From assembly GCF_932294415.1 (NCBI RefSeq), contig NC_065535.1:83225862-83289861 (forward strand): a stretch of 64,000 bases of DNA, in the 5' to 3' direction. The DNA is from Quercus robur (Eukaryota > Streptophyta > Magnoliopsida > Fagales > Fagaceae). Below are positions 23,515-37,038 of this stretch, piece after piece. The translations under genes were made by a program, and so were the position numbers. The notes below the pieces were generated by a model. It was not told where the DNA came from. It saw nothing but the letters and a program-made list of their open reading frames with translations, and ran no database searches. Position 1 is the stretch's first letter, and each line of letters opens with the position of its first letter.

Positions 23515-23880
23515 CTTGTCATATTATAATTTTATATTATAGATTTGTATATTTTATTCGTAAGTATTTTTTTTTTTAATTTTAAATTTGTACTAAAAAC
23601 TATAAGAACAAGAAAATTCTTTGTAAGAAGTTAGATTAGAAGACACTGAAATAATACAACAATATATATATATATATATATATAACAATGAAAATATCAT
23701 AATGATGTTCAATTATGTAATATAAATATATAATAACTCTTGATCATATATATATATATATATATATATTAGATTCTTTTAGTAAATGTGAATCTCAAAA
23801 TTCTTGCAAAAATGTTGGATTTTAAATTTATTATTATTCATTTATTGATATTTAAATAATAAAAAAATGTTTCACTTAAA
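23515..23880. other. AT-rich spacer with two TA microsatellites
   Basis: (TA)n runs lie at about 23662-23683 and 23746-23769. Nothing else was recognised. Confidence 0.6.
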
Positions 23881-23889
23881 GTTTTCGTC

Positions 23890-25866
23890 TTTGGTATTGT
23901 GGTGGGCCTTTTGTGATTTTGGGCTGGATTGCCTCCTACTAAACTGAGGCCCAAGTGTTCTGGATAAGAGAGTTGGGACCGATCCAATTGCAACTTAACT
24001 TGGTCCAGCTTGTGTACAGACTATGCCCCGTTTGCTGAAACTTTGGTCACATGCCCATGGTAGGCGAAGTTGTTACAGAAGAGTTATGGCAGACACATAC
24101 AGTATGACAATAAAGGCTATACGCTTCCCGTTAGACCAAATAAATAAGGAATCCTAAGTAAAGTAGGAAAAGAGCGATATAAGAAACATGTTATAAGTGA
24201 AATTGTAAAGGCAAGAAAGGAAATAATTTTGATAAATAGTGAAATCAAAAGGAAAATGTTAGTCTGTTGTGTTCAATTGTGCTACGGGACTAATACCAAT
24301 GAGGGAACCGCTTCCTCAACGTGGATAACCTCGCAAGATAATTCTGCTGTAGAAATTATCCACTTTAAGTGAACGGACCTGAATGGCTTATGCCCAAGCA
24401 AATTCTTTATCCTCAACAGAGAGTAGGCTTTTAGAGGGAGAGAAGGGATTAGCCTATTGGTGCACACTTGCCATTCTACACTCTCTATTTCTCTTCTTTC
24501 TCTTTTCTCTCTGTTTTGTTATTTTGATTCTTTCCCCACTCCTATTCTTTCTTTCTTAGTGCTTACTCGTGTAGTATTATGGTGAAGGTGGTGCTATGAT
24601 TCTCTCCTAGTGATTGCTAGCTACTATTGCGATGATCCTATTGTGTATGGCAAGGACCCTTTATGTACCGCATGCCGTGATTGTTTTCTACCATTTTAGC
24701 CTTTAACTACTTTTGTCTGGATTTGGATGTCCTTTCCGACCACCCATTGGTTTGTCAGCTGCTCGGCCACCACCACTTACCTGTACTGGCTGTGTCACTC
24801 CTCATTACTAGACAAAGAAGGTTGTTTTGTTTACTTGTTCACCGTGGCATTCGTATCCACCACGGTGTGGGTATTCTCTCTTGCTATCCCTCATGATATA
24901 CACTTAGTAGTTCCAACTCATCCTTCCTTCTTTTAGGTGATATGTTATCCCAACAGGATATCTCCCCCAAAAGAATCTGAGAGTGGGAACCCCAGAATAG
25001 GCTTTCCCTTTTCCCCACCACTAGATCATACTCTTTCTTACCTCTGACCCATGACCCACCACTTTTGTATTGGCTGGGTACAGGTTGGTGGTGGCTGGGC
25101 CTTGCGCATGCTCCACTTTCGTGTATGCCCAAAGCTTGTTCGCTGCTCATGCGTTTGCCATGGCCTAGAGGTTCATCTATGCATTCTTCCGCTCATCCTT
25201 GACCTCTTATGGCGTGAATTGTTTTATGATTCTTCATTCTTTATTGGCTTGCTCCTTTTAAGGGATTGGCCTTGCTTGATTGTGGGTTTTCCTCTCTTTA
25301 GCCCACTCTTTGCTCCTTCTGTAATCCTGTTACCATTCATGTCGCGCCACTTTGCTATTTCTACTGTGGTGTTATTTGACCCATGCTTGCTGGGCCTCTT
25401 TTGGGCCTGCTACATGTTCTTCTTTCAATAGGTTACAATGACATAGTATGGTCATTGGATTTATACTCATGCTACTTTGAGCTTTCTTGACCCATTACAT
25501 TGCTTGTGGGCTTCTTTGGCCCATTTCTTTCTCCTTAGGCATCCTCGGCCCATTTGCTTTCCTTGGGCATCCTCTGCCCATTTGCTAATTCTGCATTCCT
25601 ATGGGTTTTTACTAACTTTATTGGGCTTCCTTGGCCCAATTACCGTATCCTTCATCCTTGAGGCTTATGGACTTTCCATCAACCCCTTACTTTCTTACTT
25701 CATTACTTCAGGTCTGTTGTGACCCATTCTTACTTTTCTACATCACATAATGCCCATGAGTTTACTACTTTTTTCTCTGGGCTCCTTTAGACCTATTTGC
25801 TTTCCTCAAGGCCTATTTATTTACTTTATGGACCTATGATCCATTTTCCTGTCATTTGGGCTTAAT

Positions 25867-25921
<55 letters not shown>

Positions 25922-25980
25922 CTCTCTCAATACACTAACTCTTTTCTACCTCTATTGTTGGGCTTCTCCCTGCTATTGGG
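23890..25980. repeat. Unclassified repeat-like block, pyrimidine-rich, with GGGC..GGCCCA words
   Basis: From about 23,900 the composition turns C/T-rich, with many variants of TTGGGC...GGCCCATTTG, most densely at 25480-25900, and it ends in a run of about 53 T (25869-25921). No long reading frame matches a known protein. The texture resembles the untranslated interior of a large non-coding retroelement derivative, but no paired ends or target duplication could be found. The LTR at 25999 begins just after it and may be nested in it. Confidence 0.35.
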
Positions 25981-25998
25981 CTTCTCCAAAATGAGCTT

Positions 25999-26796
25999 TG
26001 TGGGGCTAGAGAATTTGTGATCCCAGCCCACTTTCCATTAGGACATAAGTCCCGCGCCGAGGATAGGCCGAAAGTCCAAATGGTCTAGAGATATAGTCGA
26101 GAACGATCCTGTCCTCGGCATCCCAAAATCTAGAAGGAAGGAACGGCACGTCATCAAAGGCAGGCCCCAGAGCGCTCCCAGAAGAAAGGGCGAGTACAGT
26201 GAAGGAGCGTTTCAAGGATAAGCTGTCACCTCCACATTAAATGTGCCAACAAACGTCTTGGCCGCATTAATGGGGAAAGGACCCCTGAACAGTATGGCGA
26301 CAAAGAACGAAAGAAAGACTGCCATTACTGCAATTAAGTACTCTGCGCCTGACAGAGTCATGCTCCTCATCTTTTACAACCATCCCCAACCACTTTGGGT
26401 ATGGGCTGATAAGACCAATATCAGCCCTATAAAGCTGAACCTACACGTGGTCGTTCGAAAGGGGAAAAAGCTAGTATAAAAGGAGGAGGAAGCAGGCCAA
26501 AAAAGGGGAGGCAGATCGTCTCCAGGGCCATTGAACCCTAACGTAAAAAGAATAATAAGAACATTAAACTCCTCGGACGAGGTCCAAGGATCGGAGCCAC
26601 TCAGGCTGTGCCGAGGAGAAAGTCTTCTTGGATACGCTCGGTTCACTTCTGTGCAATCACCATGAACACCATAACTAACTACTGTCCGATAACCAAGGCC
26701 TAGCCTTTTAGCCCATTCTCTACAAATCTTATTGTTTGGGCTTTTAACGTTTGAACCCAATATTCCTTGGGGATCGTTACAAATTGAGTTCTTACA
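25999..26796. mobile_element. Solo LTR (family 1), second copy
   Basis: A 798-bp block opens TGTGGGGCTAGAGAA, closes TTGAGTTCTTACA, and is flanked by AGCTT on both sides (25994-25998, 26797-26801). Same family as 8928-9691, with looser likeness to 34768-35589 and 45419-46220: CCGAGGA words, a CATTAATG stretch, TATAAAAGGAGG, and a GGCCCA-rich tail. Fossil without interior. Confidence 0.8.
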
Positions 26797-27219
26797 AGCT
26801 TTAGCAGGTATTAAATAGTATCCAATTGTCATTATAAATAATTAAAAAAAAAAGTTGCAATCCTAAGTCCTAACAATACTAGGGGAGAGGAGGAACGATA
26901 GTCATATTCTACATATTTTGTCATTGTTTTAATGGCTATTTTCTATTCCTTTTTATTTGGTTTTGTTTATAATGTAGTATTTGGATGGATGAGGAGCATA
27001 GGGAAGGGCAATATGGGTGTTTAATTTTTTTTTAAAATTCGTTTAGACCATTATGGTGGATTAACTACCATTTTTAAGCATTTTAATCAATTGTTTACAA
27101 GATAGTTAATTGATCAATATTCAAGCATAAGATTAAGCACGGTTAAAAACAATCACACATAGACGATGATATTTGTTCTTTAAGTGAAAAGCCAATAGGT
27201 AAAAACCCTCTATAGGGCC

Positions 27220-27768
27220 AGTGGCGAAGCCATGATTTTTTCCTAAGGGGCCAAGTTAAACATAATTAAATTATTGAAAAATAAAAAAATAAAAACCCTT
27301 TTATGAGCAAAAAATTGTATCCAACATTCTTATATGGTACTAAAATCATTTATAATTGATTTTAAATGAACCTTTTTAGCCAATTTTTTTTCTATGTTCA
27401 TAATTAAACAATCACTCAAAATCTCATGTTTCATATTGTCGAAATTCAAGATCACATTTTAAGGAAAAAATTAGCTTAAGTTCACATCTTGGAGCCTTTC
27501 TAAGGTATTCAAATAGATATTTTTTCCTTAAAAATGTGATCCTGGATTTTGACAATATGAAATATGAGATTTTGAATGAATTTTTAATTATGAATGTAGA
27601 AAAAAATTTGCTAAAAAGTTTCATTCAAAATCAATTATAAGTGATTTTAGTACCATAAAAGAACGTTGGATATACAACTTTTTTATCATAAAATTAAGGT
27701 TTTTTTTCTTAAGAATTTTATTATGTTTAGCCTTCCCCAAGGAAAAAATCCTAGCTCTGCCACTAAAA
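27220..27768. mobile_element. Long-arm fold-back, hAT-like ends
   Basis: The left end CAGTGGCGAAGCCATGATTT pairs with the right end (reverse complement AGTGGCAGAGCTAGGATTTT). The inner arms stay complementary for over 200 bp with scattered differences. CAGTGGCG-type ends are common among plant hAT relics. No clear 8-bp duplication could be fixed. The short minus-strand open frames here are chance. Confidence 0.6.
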
Positions 27769-27769
27769 G

Positions 27770-28900
27770 CTTCTTGAACATTTGATGTCATCTTTGTTGT
27801 TTCAAACAGATGACTCCAATATACATATGATGATATTTTTGTTTGGATGTATAAGCCTCTCAAAGGAGTATTAATGGGAAAGGTAGGAAGAACTAGAAGG
27901 CTTTCTTTCTATTTTTCTGTATTTAGTGCAGTTGTCTTCCTTCTTACGGAATTAGGGTTGAAATTTCATTTAAATACCACTAAGGTATGCTTGGCTACAA
28001 ATCAGTCGAAAAAGCCTAGGTCGATGGCTTTCCTTAATAGGTTTGCCGGAACATAAAATCTAGCAACAATCTGTCGAAACTTTATGGGCAAAATCTCCAG
28101 TTCAGTTGATTAATCTAGCCGCTTCGCTCAACCAAAATCTTCATTTCAACCCAGTGAATAGTATTCTTCATTCTTCAGTCTTCATTATCAATGACACCAT
28201 ACAATTACAATTAAAACTACAATTAAACATATTTGAACAATTACAATTTTTATTATATGGAATTAGTCAACACTATAAATCCTAATGTAATTAACTTTGT
28301 TTGGATGTTTTTTTAAATAAAGAGAGAAATGTTTTGAGGGGATTTTTCAATATATCTTCCAATTGTTTTAAATTTTAATCTTTCTAGTTTTCAAAGAAAA
28401 AGTATTTTATGAGACAAATTTATTCCGTATTGGACCCACATGTTGTGAGGGGTTGCTGTATCCATAACATAAGCTTTCCCTTTCTTACTAGTTTTTTTGA
28501 ACTTGAGCTTGATTGCCTTTGACTTTTGGCAAAGGTAAGGGAGAAAACCCATTTCCAACGTCAATATAATGATATATCTCCCATCTTTATTTTTCCGAAA
28601 ATCAAGCTCTAGAAACTTCTGCATTGGTTTGACAAGGTAAAAGAAAAAAAAAAAAAGGTTAATTAAAGAAGATAGATACATGCAGAGAGACATCCCCATA
28701 CAATGAATATTTCTTTTTTCTTTTCCTTTTTTTTTTTTCCCCATAAGACATTAGTGACATACAATGAATATTTCAACATAAAGAAGAATGAAACTTCGAA
28801 TAGAATAAAGATGACATTGATTTGTATTCTAGGCCACCCATAGTTGGAAGGATAGACTGATATTTAACCACTATTAAAATAAGAAATAACCCCCAATAAA
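27770..28900. other. Spacer without a supported gene
   Basis: Short open frames lack splice sites or recognisable motifs. Nothing bounded was recognised. Confidence 0.4.
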
Positions 28901-28918
28901 CTATAGATGTCTACGTTG

Positions 28919-28933
28919 TCTCATAAAAAAAAA
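28919..28933 (+). mobile_element. Tail-only retroposition scar 2
   Basis: TCTCAT followed by nine A lies between perfect copies of AGATGTCTACGTTG (28905-28918, 28934-28947). Same architecture as the scar at 21636, which also has CTCAT before the A run. Confidence 0.75.
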
Positions 28934-29107
28934 AGATGTCTACGTTGGTTTTTCCAAGGCATTTGCATAGATGGACCGTAATTATCAAATTTTTTTAATA
29001 GCTTGGCCAGCATAAAACCAAGTCATCAAAGACCAAAAAGACTAACAATGAACCTGGGCTGATAAATGTCTTAAAAGTTCAACAAACCCTTTAGACTATA
29101 GCACTAG

Positions 29108-29464
29108 GGCAAAATTTGCTCAAAAAGCATCTTTTTGGAAAAATATTAACAAAAAAGTATGCGGATGAAATATTTTAGTAAGTTAGACTGTCGTTTTTTT
29201 TAAAAAAAAAAAAAAAAAAAGTGAAACTCGAGTTCCATTTGAACTCGAGTTTTGTTCAAATGGAACTCGAGTTTCCTAGACTCGAGTTCCACTTTTTTTT
29301 TTTTTTTTTTTGGTTCATGTTAGACTTCACGCAAGAGGGAATTGGGTTGGAACTCGAGTTTGCTAAACTCGAGTTCCAAAAACAGTCCAACTTACTAAAA
29401 TGTTTCATCCGCATGCCATGCACCAAAATTTTTTCTTAAAAGCTACTATTTGGCAAATTTTGCC
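29108..29464. mobile_element. Mutator-type MITE, GGCAAAATTTGC family
   Basis: Ends GGCAAAATTTGC and GCAAATTTTGCC, with ATAGCACTAG repeated exactly on both sides (29098-29107, 29465-29474). The interior repeats AACTCGAGTTCCA-type palindromes. It is a sister of the copy in the Gag1-like gene intron. Confidence 0.85.
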
Positions 29465-29571
29465 ATAGCACTAGCATGTATTGTCGTTCTTTTTATCCAT
29501 ACTTTATCATTGAGCAAAACTTATGTACAATATTTAGGTGCTGTTTATTAAATCCCCTTTTAAGATTCTGC

Positions 29572-29610
29572 CATATGCATTCTCAAAAAAAAAAAAAAAA
29601 TGCTATGTGG
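29572..29610 (+). mobile_element. Possible tail-only scar 3 (diverged)
   Basis: CATTCTC plus about 16 A lies between TGCCATATG and TGCTATGTG. The flanks match at only 7 of 9 positions, so this is tentative. Confidence 0.35.
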
Positions 29611-29699
29611 ATTTTTTCTTATGGAATGAAAGTTTATTTTTTATTTAAGTAGTCATATGGCTGAATTTTAAAAGAGGAATATAAGTAGCAGCACCTAAA

Positions 29700-32600
29700 A
29701 TACTATACCTAACTTTTGTGGTTTATCATTGTATGTGGATATGTATATCACAGATTGACGAGGTCTTGCGGTCCTACCCTTTGAATAAAGTATACGTATA
29801 GTATAACCGTGTGCATATCTTTTCAAATACTCTGAAAAAAAACAACGCACAAAACCACGTGGATACAATTTGGGGCTTGGTGGGCACAAACTATTATAGA
29901 CTATATATTAAACAAATACTTTAGTCACACGGCATGAAATATGCTCGACATCAAAATATTAATGCTTGGACCTTGGAGCCCTGCGCCCTTTTATGATTTA
30001 AGAAATCTCATCCTGATTCTTTTGGTGGATAAATCATGTTCATGATTTTAATTTAACCTACTCCGCAACAACTCCATATTGTGCTGCTTCTATATAAAAG
30101 AAACATAACAAGGCTCAACCATTACAACAATAGTCTTTTCACACTGGTTGAGATGATCCAATAAGAGGTTAATAAAAATGATGTCAATAATAAATTTATA
30201 TGAAATAATTTTACTCTAATAATAAGTTACTATGTCAATAATTAAGAAAAAAAATAGTAAAAAAATTTTGTATCATTAAAATTACTCTTTTTTGCTTACG
30301 ACAAACAAGTGAGAAAGTAGAGAGTTGAACCTAAATTATCATTCACAGAAGAGAATTGAATATGGCAGCAATAATTCACTGCTCCTAACTATTATTATCA
30401 TTATTATTTCCACTAGTGGGGTCTTTTTATTGCATGTGTAGCGTTAGGTGCACTAAAGTTTTAGGTGATTTGAGATATCTTTGAAGATCAAAGAGAACCC
30501 CCATATCCGTATCAAACTATTTAAGACAATATAATTTTATTTATCACGTTGCAAAATTTTGTGATTATTAATTTATGGATAATTGTTATATCTTGGTCCT
30601 CTAAACCTTCTTGAGGCCTGGCATGATTGTTTCTGACATTCAGATTAGCAATAGCAATACGTGAGGCTGACACTTTGACACCCACTCCCCTAGTTGTCAC
30701 AACAAGGCCATAAGGATCAACACTGAATCTGGTAAATATTATTTTTGTAGTTCCATTTTTTTTTGGAGTAAATTTGTAGTTCCAGTTGAGCACATAATAT
30801 TTGAAATAAAAAAGACAAACTACTTGATAAGGAAAAAAATACCCTAATATATGATAATGTTCTTGTACTATAAATTGAGTTTTTATTTTATTTTATATAT
30901 ATATATATATATATATAAAACATACAGTAAATTGAGTTTGAGAAGAAATTATTATTGAATCATGAATGAATATATACTAAGCATGCATCTTATATGAAAT
31001 TTCGAAAAGAATGTATATATTAGGGTGTTTTACTATCATTTGCTTATTTTTTCTAAGTCTAAGATACAGAGCCTATGACAAGTGGGAAGATAGCTAGAAG
31101 CTTTTAAAGATAGATCCAATGATTCTAGCCTTGTTAATTCCTACTTCTCCTACCACTTTCTCAGTTGCCAATTGCTTTAATTTCTACCCACACCTAGTAG
31201 TAGGACCATATATATATATTTATGTAGCCATGCCAACTCATTCATATATATACAATGCACTTCTAACCTCACCATTAAAAGAGGAGTTACAAACATTTGT
31301 TAATGAACTATTTTAAAAAAATTTTAATATCATCTTTTTATGAAATACAAAAAAATTGTAAAAAATTCTGTTAGTTTTTTTTTTTTTTTTTTTTTTCATA
31401 AAAATGCCTTTAAGACATTCATTAACAAAATCTTTTTATATTTCGAATCTTCAATAACTATTTGTCTAGTTATAAAATCAAATAAAGCAAGTTATTTGTC
31501 ATACACCTAACCTCACAGCATAACACTAGTTATAGATTAATAATCTTGTATAATAGTATGTGTATCAGTATGAAAGCCAGAGATCTCGATTAAAAAAGAA
31601 AAAAAAGAACGAAAGCCATCTTATTCAATAGAAGGAAAATGCAAGGAAATAAAGAAGGGAGAGGTGTTCGGGAATTTGACGCAGTCACAGGGAATGAAAG
31701 TATGAACAAAAGCCAAAGTTGGTATAAAAAGTCGAAAGAGATCCATTGATTCTAACCCACTATTTATTGATAACGCAATTTTTTTCAGTTTCGTGTTTTT
31801 ATTTCGTTTCATAGGTTGGGCCCTTTATATATATTATACTATGTCAAATTCATTGTACATCCCAACTAAAATTGTCCAAAAGAAAAGAACCATCTATTTT
31901 ATATTTACAATTATATATATATATATTTTGGTATACCCGTGGGTCCCCCTCAAAACCGAGTATAGATTTTTCCAAGTCAAACAAGGTATTACACATTTTG
32001 ATTCACTGTACCATCCTGAAGTGACAAGGAAAAACCCAAAAAAGACCACTTCCAATGAGCTCAAAGGCCCTACTGGTTGACTTTTTATGTCATTTTAAGG
32101 CAAGTTAATTAAATTTATTTTAACTATTAGGTATAAGTACCAAAATATATGTTTCATAACAAAAAAGACTAAGATATATGGTTGCATTGAATTTAATTGT
32201 TAATGTAAAAAAAATTGTATTTTTTTTTTAATAAATATGATAAAATTTTAACTTTTGTTTTATGATGATTGTTCTTTATAATCAAGTCAAAAAATCAATC
32301 GTTTTTTAGTGTAGACGAGATTTGAACTTTAAATCTCTTTTTTAATGATAAGAGATTTTACTAATTGTGCTAATTTCAAAAATAATATTATTTATATTTT
32401 ATTAATCAATTCATTTATGTATTTGAATTTAATTGAAAACTAAAAAAAAAAAAAAGATGTTACATATATAAGAAATTGTAATTAATTTTTTTCCATCTAT
32501 ATTTCTAGTATGATGAATGCAGCTTTCCTTTTTGTTTTTTTCTTTGGATAGGAGTTTTTTAGCCTTTTTTTTGAATTGAAGTTCATAAAAACTTGCAACT

Positions 32601-34767
32601 TGATGGAGCCATGCGTCTATAAGTGCATGAATTAGGGAAGTTGAAAAACCTCAGTCGGGTAACTATGATTGGACAACTAGAATGGTGTCATGAAAAGAGA
32701 CAATACCACTATTTCCTAGCCAAATTCTATGCACTATGGAGAAAGTGACAAGTGATATACACATAACAATTTTAATAATTGTTACCGAAAATGAAAGCAA
32801 TAAATAATGTGAGAATAGTACAATAATAATACATATAAAACCCAAAATTCCCAAAACCACTAATGGGAAATGATATCACTTCATGAATCTAATCACTTGA
32901 AAGCTGAAAGTGATTATACAGACAACTTGTATACTTTAATTAAGCTAACGTGTCCAAAATAAATTGGTTCAAAGGAACATTACAAAAAGGTTTGTCCTTG
33001 TCATTTGATTTGAACGTCCCAAATCAAAACAATGTATTCTTCTTCTATCATATAATGCTAATGCTAATCCCCTGTACCAATTTTTGGGTATCATTCTTTT
33101 TTTTCCAAAGTATAATTTATTTGGTCCTTGAGGATGTAAAAACTCATCCGATAAGCCAAAAGAGATTAGACAAAGACAACCACTTTTTATAACCCATATA
33201 TTTTGCACCAAGTTGTTGTTTGTAAAGCTAAATTGGGATTGAAAGACAAACAAAATTTTCCAAGTACAGTTGGGAATTTGGAATTCTTGGAATCCCAAAT
33301 CCCAAGTCCATTGTTAGAGTAATCCAATTTGAGAAAGCTCATGGTTTCTCCTTTGTTAACCGTGAGCTATATGACTAGATACTATTAACCAAAACCAACA
33401 AAAGTCTAATACAATTTTACAACTTGTTCTTTTTATCTTAATTAGAGTGCCATTTGCACAACTTGTTCCAATAATGCACTCTAATCTCATTTTTAATAAT
33501 TAAGAGTGACAATTGTGTTTTGTTTTTTTTATTGATGACAAATACGTGTTCACTCTTCACACAAATTATAAGTTTATTTTATGTTTGTTTGCAAACTTCC
33601 AACTATGTTACTTGTTCTTTCAGTCTTTCCAATCAAAAAGCATATTACTGTTAGACTCTTATCATTAATTCCGTGTCATTTCAACACAAGAATTTTGGAC
33701 ACAATTTGATGTAATTACAATAAACCAAATGGAAAAGATAGATTTAGCCACTCGTGTAAGTTAGAACCTCTTGTTTTTTTTTTTTTTTTTTGTCTAGTTG
33801 AATATAAATTAAAATATTGCAAGTAAAAGTTTTTTAAAATACTATTATATATTTTATTTAAGACTTTTTCCTTTTAATATTTAAAAAAAAATTGAAAATG
33901 TAATTAAGTTAAATTTCCTTTGTAACATTATGCAAAAGTAATAATAAGCATATCCAATCAATAATTCGGAGCCGTTAACATTAAGAAAATCAGAATTAGA
34001 TGCTGTAAATTTTTTTTTCTTTTTTTAATCAAAAGAGAAGATATATTCATAGCAAAAGATGCACTAATGATTGTTTGGTCCCTAAGGCTAATCAAGAAGG
34101 AAAAGAAAAGGCTATCCAAAACAGCTGCTTGCCAATATCATTATAGTTTGCCGTTGATGCACCGAACCTAGCAACCTATCGGCCATGGATGCTGTATATC
34201 TTTAAAATTAGGTCTCATATTACTTTTTAGGTTTTTAGTGAATAGAAGAACTATTATGGCCAAGTCTATGTAAAATTCAAATTCTTATGATTGATTGATC
34301 TCTCACCATTTTCTATTAAAAAAAGAATAATTTTTACATTAATTTATTTTCTTATTCCAAAAAATAACTCTATAAGCATTGTTATTAAATCAAAACCGAC
34401 CTAACTGATTGGATTGGCAAACTGATGACAAGATTTTGATTGGTTGATTAGATTGTTTAAACATGTGATTTGATCGTATCCAATCAAATTCGGTAGGTTC
34501 TTTGTAACATGTTCAATCTAAACGGGTTCTTCATGTACTCTAAATCACTTATCTATGTAATTTTTTTAATAAGTAGTATGGTATTTGGTCTTTTGGGGGA
34601 AAAAAAATCAATAATTATAATGTATCTAATGATTTATTTGTGATTATTGTCATAATTTTATCTCTTAATCTTATATTTTACGAAGTTATTATGAAGAAAA
34701 TTATAAAATTCAAAAAGATTTAAGTTATTTTCGATCATTAACTTTTTTTAATTTTTTTTTGTAGGGG
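29700..34767. other. Gene-poor AT-rich region
   Basis: No gene could be supported over about 5 kb. It holds TA microsatellites (about 30896-30917 and 34781-34802) and a probable SINE relic at 32284-32380. A minus-strand open stretch at 30521-30793 reads somewhat like coding sequence but no family was recognised. Confidence 0.45.
32284..32380 (-). mobile_element. SINE relic (minus strand)
   Basis: GTAGACGAGATTTGAACTTTAAATC is, on the minus strand, a worn version of the GATCTAGGGTTCGAATCTC B-box region of the clearer SINE at 46226-46344. The AAATCTCTT...AAGAGATTT stretch and the GCACAATTAGTAAA A-box-like part follow in the same order. Diverged, edges not fixed. Confidence 0.45.
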
Positions 34768-35589
34768 TGTTAGGCCCAGCAATATATATATATATATATA
34801 TATCTATGTATATGTTGGGTCGGGGACCCAATTCGAGGACATGAAGTAGTCCGAGGAGGGGTGAACATTATCAGGAGAGTCCGTGTTAAAGTGAAGAGGT
34901 TAGTTTTGACCATAAGGGTCCATGAGGGAGGTTTGAGAATGAATACCTTCTCGGCTAGTCAGAGCCGAGGTCTGAAGGGGTGGTCGACCATCCAGGGCAG
35001 CGTTCCAAGATATTTTATTGATACAGATAAGCATCAAAGAAGCGCAAGATAGAGGGAAGTCCTAAAATATCTAAAGAGAAAGCTGCTACCACCGCATTAA
35101 ATGCTCTGCACCTAACCAACTGGTCACATTAATGTGAAGGTGATACCTGAATAGTAATTTTCAACCTTATAGCTACTTCTATAGACTTCAAGAAGGGGCT
35201 AATGGGACAAGAATTAACACCAGCAATCTACCCTACACGTGGAGGGTGAAGAGGAAAGAAAGAAGATAGTATAAAACAGAAAGAAGATCCTGAGGAATAG
35301 GGATCGAGAAATTGAGAGGAAAACACAGTAGCAATTAAGAATTGAACTTGTAATCAAACTTGAGAAGAAATATATATAAGAACTGATTTCCTCGGATTGT
35401 GCCGAGGACGATTCTTTTTAGATTAAACCAGTCTATCTTCATTTTCTTGTCATCGGGATCCACTTTGCTTGTTGTCTAACTCATTAAAGCCCAGTTTTCC
35501 AACTTACTCTCTACAAATTCATTGTATTGGGCTCTTTGAGGCTAAATTCATCCATCCTTTGGGCTTGGGAGCCAAACTGTGTCCTTACA
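34768..35589. mobile_element. LTR copy related to family 1 (probable solo LTR)
   Basis: Opens TGTTAGGCCCAGC, closes GTGTCCTTACA, and carries the shared family order: CCGAGGA words, GCATTAAATG...CATTAATG, TATAAAA, CCTCGG...CCGAGGAC, then CTCTACAAATTCATTGTATTGGGC. A TA microsatellite has grown near its start. No clear 5-bp duplication was found, so whether it is solo or a fragment is open. No interior lies next to it. Confidence 0.6.
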
Positions 35590-35940
35590 TGTTTAATAAT
35601 ATTTTTCTTAAACGTATCATTCCTTCTTCTATTTATGTTGAACTTCTTAACATTGTATCTAATTTTGCTCATAATTGTTATTTTTTTAATTATTTACTTA
35701 GTAACTTAACTAGAATATTCTTTTTTTTCTTCTTTAATATAGGAAATAGAATAGTCTTTTATGACTTAAAATGTAGCCATTTGTCCGAATATTGAATCTA
35801 AATATTTATACCTAGTAACTTAAGGATTTGATCATTAAAACATTTTGAAAAAAAAAAAAAGTACTGAGCTCTTTATATTTAACTTACATAAAGAGTATGT
35901 CATTATATACTTATGTATTTTATTGTAAACATTTTAAATA

Positions 35941-36600
35941 ATTTCTTCATCTTCTTTGCTTAGAATTGATCTATTAATTTTAAATATTTTAATTTTAATT
36001 GAAAATGTGGTTCCACAATTCCACTCATGATTTCACATAATTTCTTCTTCCTCTTTGTTTAAAATTGATCTATTAATTTTAAAATTTTTAATTCTAATTG
36101 AAAATGTAGTTCCACAATTCCACTCATGAACCAATTTTTCAAAGAACATTTCACATAATTTCTTCTTCCTCTTTGTTTAAAATTGATCTATTAATTTTAA
36201 ACATAATTCCACTCATGATCCACTTTTTCAATGAACATTTTACATAATTTCTTCAACTTCTCTGTTTAAAATTGAGCTATTAATTTTAAATATTTTAATT
36301 ATAATTGAAAACGTGGTTCCACAATTCCACTCATGATCCAATTTTTCAATGAACATTTCACATAATTTCTTCTTCCTCTTTGTTTAAAATTGATCTATTA
36401 ATTTTAAACATTTTAATTCTAATTGAAAATATGGTTCCATAATTCCACTCATGATCCACTTTTTCAACAAACCTTTTACATAATTTCTTCTTCTTTCTTT
36501 CTTTCTTTAAAATTGATCTAATGATTTTAAACATTTTAAACATTGTTATCTCAATTAAAAAAAAAAATGCGGTTCCACAATTCCACTCATGATTCACCTG
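35941..36600. repeat. Tandem array of about 90-118 bp units upstream of the EBF gene
   Basis: About six units start near 35941, 36040, 36159, 36248, 36366 and 36483. Each begins ATAATTTCTTC and includes AAAATTGATCTATTAATTTT and TTCCACAATTCCACTCATGA. The third unit lacks an inner part. The array ends about 350 bp before the likely transcription start of the EBF-like gene, so copy number could affect that promoter (inference). Confidence 0.8.
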
Positions 36601-36909
36601 TTCAACAAGTAAAAACCCCATGTAGTTGCCGTCAAGGTAGGTTTTACATTTTACAAAAACAAAAAGGTCAACAACAACAACAACAACAACAAAAAAGGTG
36701 AAAAAGGGGAATAGGCGGTAACCGGTTGATGAAATTGATGACGTGGTGGGCTGGAGCTGTGGACTGAAAGACCGGTTTTGAAGGGAGATACATTGCATTT
36801 TGCATGATGTTAGAGATGTGCCTGAATCTGAAATGTGCTTCTGAGTGTGACACCTTTATTTTTCCTTATTCCTTTTCTTCTTTTTTTTTTTCTCTCTTTT
36901 CCCAATAAA

Positions 36910-36925
36910 TATTTTATATATAAAA
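36910..36925 (+). promoter_or_regulatory. Likely TATA box of the EBF-like gene
   Basis: TTTTATATATAAAACCC is a good TATA element about 240 bp before the start codon. A cap site near 36945 would leave a leader of about 215 bases rich in CTT and TTC. Confidence 0.5.
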
Positions 36926-37038
36926 CCCTTTTTGCCTTAACACCCATAGCTACATTTTTTACACGTACCTTGCTTGCATTCTCAAAAACTCAATCTTCTT
37001 CTTCATCTTCTTTTTTGCCCTACTTGTTGGGGTTTCAG

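Noticed and set aside
24681-25722. Plus-strand frames of 71-126 residues
   Set aside because: Sit in the pyrimidine-rich repeat-like block with recurring TTGGCCCA words; no domain and no splice context.
30521-30793. 90-residue minus-strand frame with a somewhat coding-like middle (DPYGLVVTTRGVGVKVSAS)
   Set aside because: No family recognised, no clear splice partners on either side; may be a decayed exon or chance. A protein search would decide.
34010-34180. T-rich stretch followed by a GATATATTCAT...GGTCC sequence that could be a LINE 3' end
   Set aside because: No matching target duplication and no readable RNase H tail; evidence too thin to list.
36358-36798. 146-residue minus-strand frame
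   Set aside because: Overlaps the promoter-side tandem array; repetition of the same 40 residues follows from the DNA repeat.
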